Under the pieces are notes generated by a model. It had not been told where the DNA came from. It worked only from the letters and a program-made list of their open reading frames with translations, and made no database searches. Position numbers and translations under genes: made by a program. A stretch of 64,000 nucleotides of DNA from Haploplasma axanthum (lineage in GTDB: Bacteria > Bacillota_I > Bacilli_A > Acholeplasmatales > Acholeplasmataceae): positions 1,364,001-1,428,000 of the forward strand of contig NZ_LR215048.1 of assembly GCF_900660745.1 (NCBI RefSeq). Reading direction: 5' to 3'. Of the stretch, positions 59,081 through 64,000 are shown in pieces; position 1 is the first letter of the stretch, and each line of letters begins with the position of its first letter.

Positions 59081-59941
59081 TTATTTCACCTTATGAAATG
59101 ATATTAATCTTGATATCGTATTTTTCATATCTTTTCTTTGGACTATTAAATCAATTTGTCCTTTTTCCATTTGAAATTTCTCAGTTTGAAATCCTTGTGG
59201 AAGGTCTTGTTGAATTGTTTGTTTAATTACTCTTGCTCCTGCAAATCCAATCAATGAAGTTGTTTCTGCAATATTTATATCGCCAAGTGCCGCAAAAGAT
59301 GCAGCAACTCCACCAGTTGTTGGGTTAGTCATTATACTTATATATAATCCTTTAAAGTAACTAAGTGCTGCTGATGTTTTAGCCATTTGCATTAAAGAGA
59401 TAATCCCTTCTTGCATTCTTGCTCCGCCTGATGCAGAGAAAATCACTAACGGAATCTCTTCACTTCCAGCAAATTCAATAAGTCGTGTTATTTTTTCTCC
59501 AACAACACTTCCCATACTTCCCATAATGAAATTACTATCTAAAACACCAATTGCAACTCGTTCATTATTAATATTTGCTTCCCCACATAAAAAAGCTTCA
59601 TTATTACCAGTTAGTTCTTTACCAGCTTTTAATTTATTATCATATCCGGGTATATTTAAAAAGTTGACGGATTCTAAATCATCAAACATTGGTTTAAATG
59701 TATTCTTATCAACTGTAACTTCTAATCTTTTTTGTGCACCAATTCTAAAGTGATGTCCACAATATGGACAAACATACATACTCTCTTCCAAATCTTTAGT
59801 ATATAAAGCACTTAAACATTGCTCACATTGACTAAATATATGTTCTGGAATATTAATTGGTTTAAATTCATATTCTTTTTTTCTAACAATTTTTCTAAAT
59901 TCAATTAATCGTTTTTTTCGCTCATTTAACAATTGTTTCAT
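59081..59941 (-). CDS. accD: Acetyl-CoA carboxylase carboxyltransferase subunit beta
   Basis: This 286-residue subunit has an N-terminal zinc ribbon (CEQCLSALY ... CPYCGHH, about residues 32-56) and a carboxyltransferase domain with FSASGGARMQEG and NPTTGGVAASFA. Start ATG 59941 lies behind GGAGGAG; the longer frame to 59980 has no such site. It overlaps accC by 20 bases. Confidence 0.95.
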   Translation of the reverse strand: MKQLLNERKKRLIEFRKIVRKKEYEFKPINIPEHIFSQCEQCLSALYTKDLEESMYVCPYCGHHFRIGAQKRLEVTVDKNTFKPMFDDLESVNFLNIPGYDNKLKAGKELTGNNEAFLCGEANINNERVAIGVLDSNFIMGSMGSVVGEKITRLIEFAGSEEIPLVIFSASGGARMQEGIISLMQMAKTSAALSYFKGLYISIMTNPTTGGVAASFAALGDINIAETTSLIGFAGARVIKQTIQQDLPQGFQTEKFQMEKGQIDLIVQRKDMKNTISRLISFHKVK

Positions 59942-61304
59942 GATACTCCTCCAAGAATAGGGAATGGAATTTAGCAACAAATCCTGTATCGTAATTTCCT
60001 CTTATAAAATCTGGATGATGTGTAATTAAATAAACGTATTCTAGGTTTGTCTTAATTCCTTCAATAACTAGTTGTTCCAAAGCAACACGCATCTTTCTAA
60101 TTGCTTCAATTCGTGTTGGAGCAACAACTATTACTTTACCAATCATTGAATCATAAAAAGGTTGAACATCATAATCCGGATATATAAAACTATCAAATCT
60201 TACACCCATACCACCTGGCACTAAAATTCTTTTAATTCTTCCTGGTGTTGGCATAAAGTTATTAACCGGATCTTCAGCTGTTATTCGACATTCAATAGCA
60301 TGTCCCAATATTTTGATATCTCTTTGTTTAATTGATAATGCTTGGCCAAATGCAACCCTAATTTGCTCTTTAACAATATCAACACCTGTTATCATTTCAG
60401 TAACCGGGTGTTCAACTTGAATTCTAGCATTCATTTCAATGAAATAGTATTTTCCTTTATTATCAACCAAAAACTCAATTGTTCCAGCACTCGTATAACC
60501 AACAGCTTTAGCTATCTTAATAGCCGCCATTCCTAACTTTCTTCTTAATAATTCATTAACAGCATTTGATGGTGCTTCTTCAATCATCTTTTGATTTCTT
60601 CTTTGTAACGAACAATCTCTTTCAAACAAATGAACTACATTACCATAATCATCTGCTAATATTTGCACTTCAACATGTCTTGGATTATCGATATATTTTT
60701 CAATGTATAAAGCTTTATCCCCAAAACTTGTTTCTGCTTCTAATGATGTTTTTTCAAAAACTTTTAAAAAATCTTGATCAGAATAAACAACATTTATTCC
60801 TCTTCCACCACCACCAGATGTAGCTTTGAACATAACCGGATATCCAATTCTTTTAGCAACTGCCATACCTTCTTGAACATCTTTAATAATATCATTACTA
60901 CCTTCAATTATTGGCACTAAGTTCTTTTTAGCAATTTTTCTTGCCTCTGCTTTTTTTCCCATTTTTTCCATTACTTCTGATTTAGGTCCAATAAACTTTA
61001 TATTACATTCCTCAACTAATTTCACAAACTTTGGATTTTCTGATAAAAAACCATATCCAGGATGAATTGCCGTACACCCAGTTGATATGGCAGCACTTAA
61101 TATTCTATTCATATTCAAGTAACTATCTTTTGATCTTTCACTACCAATACAAACTGCTTCATCTGCTAAATCAACATGTAAACTATCTTTGTCAGCGGTT
61201 GAATAAACTGCAACAGTAGCAATTCCCATTTCTTTTGCAGCTCTAATAATTCTTACAGCAATTTCTCCTCGATTGGCAACTAATATTTTATTTTGTATTT
61301 GCAT
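59922..61304 (-). CDS. accC: Biotin carboxylase
   Basis: This 460-residue ATP-grasp enzyme carboxylates the biotin on AccB. It contains NRGEIAVRIIRAAKE, the glycine-rich KATSGGGGRGI, EMNARIQVEHPVTE and the terminal carboxylase domain. Complete. The start ATG 61304 overlaps the accB stop by 17 bases, with AAGG upstream. Confidence 0.97.
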   Translation of the reverse strand: MQIQNKILVANRGEIAVRIIRAAKEMGIATVAVYSTADKDSLHVDLADEAVCIGSERSKDSYLNMNRILSAAISTGCTAIHPGYGFLSENPKFVKLVEECNIKFIGPKSEVMEKMGKKAEARKIAKKNLVPIIEGSNDIIKDVQEGMAVAKRIGYPVMFKATSGGGGRGINVVYSDQDFLKVFEKTSLEAETSFGDKALYIEKYIDNPRHVEVQILADDYGNVVHLFERDCSLQRRNQKMIEEAPSNAVNELLRRKLGMAAIKIAKAVGYTSAGTIEFLVDNKGKYYFIEMNARIQVEHPVTEMITGVDIVKEQIRVAFGQALSIKQRDIKILGHAIECRITAEDPVNNFMPTPGRIKRILVPGGMGVRFDSFIYPDYDVQPFYDSMIGKVIVVAPTRIEAIRKMRVALEQLVIEGIKTNLEYVYLITHHPDFIRGNYDTGFVAKFHSLFLEEYHETIVK

Positions 61305-61764
61305 CGCTAACTACCTTAAACAAAACATCATTATATCCAACAACATCACCATTTTTAAAGAAAACTTCTTCAACAGTTCCTGTTATATCAGATTTAATCT
61401 CGTTCATAATTTTCATTGCTTCAATTATACAAACTGTATCACCTTTATTAACTCTACTTCCAACTTCTAAATAAGGTTTAGATTCTGGAGTTGCAGATTC
61501 ATAAAACGTTCCAACTAATGGAGATTTTATTACTAATTCAGGTAAATTAATTTGTGGTTCAATTTCATTTTTAACTTCTTTAATAGTCTGAAATATACTT
61601 TCATCAATCTTATTTTTTGAAAGTTTTATTTTAAACTCGCCCATCTCAAGCTCTAAAGTCATTAAGTTTGATTCTTCAAATTCCTTCATAATGGTTTGGA
61701 TTTCTTTTAACTTAACTTCTTTCACTTTTGTCAATCCTTTCACTATTGTAAGAACATTCTTCAT
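61288..61764 (-). CDS. accB: Biotin carboxyl carrier protein
   Basis: This 158-residue carrier has the biotin-accepting Lys in CIIEAMKIMNEI and the hammerhead SPLVGTFYESATPESKPYLEVG. Its N-terminal helix (EIQTIMKEFEESNLMTLELEMGEF) precedes a charged linker. ATG 61764 is used. A GTG at 61725, behind AAAGGAT, is an alternative start that would drop a 13-residue leader. First gene of the operon. Confidence 0.95.
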   Translation of the reverse strand: MKNVLTIVKGLTKVKEVKLKEIQTIMKEFEESNLMTLELEMGEFKIKLSKNKIDESIFQTIKEVKNEIEPQINLPELVIKSPLVGTFYESATPESKPYLEVGSRVNKGDTVCIIEAMKIMNEIKSDITGTVEEVFFKNGDVVGYNDVLFKVVSDANTK

Positions 61765-61788
61765 TTTTGCTCTTCATCAATTACACAT

Positions 61789-61794
61789 ATTATA
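61789..61794 (-). promoter_or_regulatory. Presumed -10 box of the accB-birA operon
   Basis: TATAAT on the minus strand lies 24 bases upstream of the accB ATG. The matching -35 is poor (T-rich tract near 61812). No FapR- or FabT-like operator was recognised. Confidence 0.5.
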
Positions 61795-61842
61795 CCATTT
61801 TTTTCCATTTTTTAGAAAAATCACTATCTAATAATAAAAAAA

Positions 61843-61867
61843 GATGTTCAATTTTAGTTTGAACATC
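61843..61867 (-). terminator. Terminator of the ABC-exporter operon
   Basis: A perfect 9-bp stem GATGTTCAA / TTGAACATC with a 7-base loop is followed by TTTTTTT on the minus strand, between the exporter and accB. The bases 61868-61949 hold nothing else recognisable. Confidence 0.85.
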
Positions 61868-61949
61868 AAAATAATATTTATTTTTCAATTATTCTTAATC
61901 TTTCTTTTTTAAAATAAAAATATTTCACTTATTTAAAGTTTTTTTTATT

Positions 61950-63758
61950 TTAGTCTAATTGAAATTGACTATTATATAATTCAGCATAGAATCCATTTTC
62001 ACTTAGAAGTTTATCGTGATTTCCAGATTCAATAATATCGCCATTTTTCATAACAAGAATTAAATCAGCATTTTTAATTGTTGATAATCTATGTGCAATT
62101 ACAAAACTTGTTCTACCTTTCATCAATTCATCCATTGCTTTTTGAATTAATGCTTCAGTTCTAGTATCAACACTTGATGTTGCTTCATCAAGAATTAATA
62201 ATGGCGAGTTTTTAATCATTGCACGTGCGATTGTTATTAATTGTTTTTGTCCTTCAGATAAACTTGATTTATCAGTTAAAATAGTTTCATATCCATCTGA
62301 TAAAGTTCTAATAAAATGATCAAGTCCTAAAGTTTTACAAGCTTTAACAACATCTTCTTTAGTCACATTTTCTTGACTATAAATTATATTATCATAAACT
62401 GTTCCTTCAAAAATCCAAGTATCTTGTAAAACCATACAAAATTGGTCATGAACATTTTCTCTAGTAACATCATTTGTATTAATGCCATCTATTTTGATAC
62501 TTCCTTCATTTATTTCATAGAATCTCATTAATAGATTAACAATAGTTGTTTTTCCTGCTCCTGTAGGTCCAACAATAGCAACTTTTTCACCAGCATTAAT
62601 TTTCGCACTGAAATCATTAATAATTACTTTTTCAGGATTATATCCGAATTTAACATTTTTAAATTCGACTATTCCTTTTGTATCACTAATTTTTTCTTGT
62701 TTATAATCTTCATTTTCAAGTTCTTCTTGTTCTAGAAATTGGAATACTCTCTCACTTGCAGCAGCGGTTAGTTGGAAACTATTAATACCTTGTGCCATTG
62801 ATCCTAATGAGTTAGTAAAGAATCCAACATATGACATAAATGCAATAATAACTGAAAATTCAATAATTGTATTAGCTACAAGTACAGCACCAATAATTGA
62901 AACTGCAACATAACCTAAATTACCAATAAATGAGAATAAAGGCATCATTAATCCAGAAAAGAATTGTGACTTCCATGCACTATTATAAAGTTTGTCATTA
63001 ATCACTCTAAAGTCCTTTATTGATTTTTTACTTGCATTATATGATTTTACTACACTGTGATTAGTGTATATTTCTTCAACAAAACCATTTAATTCCCCAA
63101 TTTGCATTTGTTGTGCAATAAAATGTTTTTGTGACTTTGACATAATAAATCCTACTAATAAGAATCCTATTATACTAGAACCAATTGCAGCAAAAGCTAA
63201 AATCCAATTAGTAATAAACATCATTAATATTGATCCTAAGAATAATATAATTGCCGAAATAGTACTTGAAATACTTTGATTCATTGTTTGACCAATTGTA
63301 TCAACGTCATTAATAACTCTACTTATTGTATCACCGCTATTTGTTGAGTCAAAATATTTCAATGGAATCTTATTAATCTTTTCAGCTAATTTTTTTCTCA
63401 TATCATTTTCAACTCTTCTAGTGACAGTTGACATAATAAAACTTTGTGTAGCATTTAATAACATAGCGATTACAAATAAAGTAACCAAAGTGATTGTTAT
63501 CTGCTTAACTCGGTCCATATCTATTCTTGTAAATAATGGTAGACCCGTTGTAGTATCAAGTTTCGCTATAACAGCTATCTCGGTAACAAGTTGTTGTAAT
63601 ATTTTTGGACTAGCAACTTGAATAACTGTTGCACCAATAACAGCTAAAATTGCTATTATTATAAACAGATTATATTTTCTAGAAAACTTTAATAATTTTA
63701 CCCATGAATCTTTAAGATTAGTTGGCTTTTCTTTTTTCATCTTTTGATTTCTTTTCAT
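61950..63758 (-). CDS. ABC exporter, second half-transporter (membrane + ATPase fused)
   Basis: This 602-residue half-transporter has six transmembrane segments (about residues 30-310) followed by the ATPase domain: Walker A GPTGAGKTT (about residue 390), signature LSEGQKQL, Walker B LLILDEATS and the His in IAHRLST. It is of the multidrug/lipid exporter type and overlaps the partner gene by 4 bases, indicating a heterodimer. Substrate cannot be told. Confidence 0.93.
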   Translation of the reverse strand: MKRNQKMKKEKPTNLKDSWVKLLKFSRKYNLFIIIAILAVIGATVIQVASPKILQQLVTEIAVIAKLDTTTGLPLFTRIDMDRVKQITITLVTLFVIAMLLNATQSFIMSTVTRRVENDMRKKLAEKINKIPLKYFDSTNSGDTISRVINDVDTIGQTMNQSISSTISAIILFLGSILMMFITNWILAFAAIGSSIIGFLLVGFIMSKSQKHFIAQQMQIGELNGFVEEIYTNHSVVKSYNASKKSIKDFRVINDKLYNSAWKSQFFSGLMMPLFSFIGNLGYVAVSIIGAVLVANTIIEFSVIIAFMSYVGFFTNSLGSMAQGINSFQLTAAASERVFQFLEQEELENEDYKQEKISDTKGIVEFKNVKFGYNPEKVIINDFSAKINAGEKVAIVGPTGAGKTTIVNLLMRFYEINEGSIKIDGINTNDVTRENVHDQFCMVLQDTWIFEGTVYDNIIYSQENVTKEDVVKACKTLGLDHFIRTLSDGYETILTDKSSLSEGQKQLITIARAMIKNSPLLILDEATSSVDTRTEALIQKAMDELMKGRTSFVIAHRLSTIKNADLILVMKNGDIIESGNHDKLLSENGFYAELYNSQFQLD

Positions 63759-64000
63759 GCCAATTCCTCCTCACTTAATTGCGATAAGGCAATTTCTTTA
63801 TATACAGAACTTGTTTTTAAAAGTTCATGATGCGTTCCAATGCCAGCAACCTTACCTTCATTTAAAACAACAATTTTATTTGCATCCATAATTGTTCCTA
63901 TTCTTTGAGCAACAATCATACTTGTAACACCTTTTGTTTCTTTTCTCAAAGTTGTACGTAATTTTCTATCTGTTTTATAGTCAAGTGCGCTAAATGAATC
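63755..64000 (-). CDS. ABC exporter, first half-transporter, C-terminal end (cut by window edge)
   Basis: The open frame enters from the window edge as DSFSALDYKTDRKLR (the end of Walker B/D-loop) and continues through SMIVAQRIGTIMDANKIVVLNEGKV to its stop. In place of the usual H-loop His it has Gln (VAQRIGT). Many heterodimeric exporters show such a degenerate site in one half, which would fit. The rest lies outside the window. Confidence 0.88.
   Translation of the reverse strand, partial: DSFSALDYKTDRKLRTTLRKETKGVTSMIVAQRIGTIMDANKIVVLNEGKVAGIGTHHELLKTSSVYKEIALSQLSEEELA

Noticed and set aside
57333-63758. Mycoplasma-type genetic code (UGA = Trp)
   Set aside because: fabK and the partial ABC gene end in TGA exactly at overlapping starts of the next genes, so TGA is a stop here.

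Overview
The window is AT-rich, low-GC DNA with the standard genetic code: TGA is a true stop, for example at the ends of fabK, the partial ABC-transporter gene and several phage genes. The acetyl-CoA carboxylase / fatty-acid synthesis operon uses FabK as enoyl reductase. This points to a low-GC Bacillota or Acholeplasma/Izemoplasma-like lineage rather than a mycoplasma that reads UGA as Trp. I cannot name the species. The prophage has two holin-like genes and no recognisable endolysin, which would fit a wall-less host, but that is inference.

Layout. 1-1135: right part of an IS21-family element. 1136-1379: a short flank with the 5' part of an unknown gene. About 1380-10570: a left-truncated Tn916 with int, xis, orf8, orf7, orf9, orf6, an intact tet(M) with its leader, and a 5'-truncated orf13. 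A second, complete copy of the IS (3767-5916, target duplication ATAAA) sits inside the 3' end of orf7. About 10570-10798: a metallopeptidase gene cut by the transposon junction. 10870-14357: a four-gene operon ending in two overlapping large serine recombinases. 14492-44714: a siphovirus-type (HK97-fold) prophage transcribed leftward. It runs from early and replication genes (right) through packaging, head and tail to the holins (left). 45209-49499: a rightward operon of a small HTH regulator and a two-gene Hachiman-like defence system (HamA/HamB). 49561-52885: a leftward pair of an unknown 374-aa protein and a large DNA methyltransferase, possibly restriction-modification. 52886-53322: non-coding, with 19-bp tandem repeats. 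53323-53407: tRNA-Leu. 53490-61764: the leftward operon accB-accC-accD-accA-fabK-fabD-fabG-fabF-fabZ-birA. 61950-64000: two halves of an ABC exporter.

How the parts work together. The region from the recombinases to about 53.3 kb looks like one mobile unit: integration genes on the left, phage genes in the middle, defence cargo on the right, and a tRNA gene and housekeeping operon beyond. The phage carries an accessory set: a ParB-fused DNA methylase with a full-length S-adenosylmethionine synthetase nearby, a Cas4-like nuclease / RecA-like ATPase / DUF669 recombination set, RusA, a HIRAN membrane protein, a nucleotidyltransferase and an autonomously transcribed HExxH metallopeptidase. A programmed -1 frameshift site links the two tail-assembly chaperone frames. 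The Tn916 remnant has lost its conjugation genes and origin of transfer but keeps int, xis and a full tetracycline-resistance gene.

Most interesting: a HamA variant whose nuclease residues appear to be replaced; a multi-hairpin candidate RNA with its own terminator (44780-44960) between the phage early operon and the defence genes; an array of TGCCAG motifs with a 69-nt hairpin beside the primase gene; and the phage membrane protein combining transmembrane, InlB-like, coiled-coil and HIRAN segments.
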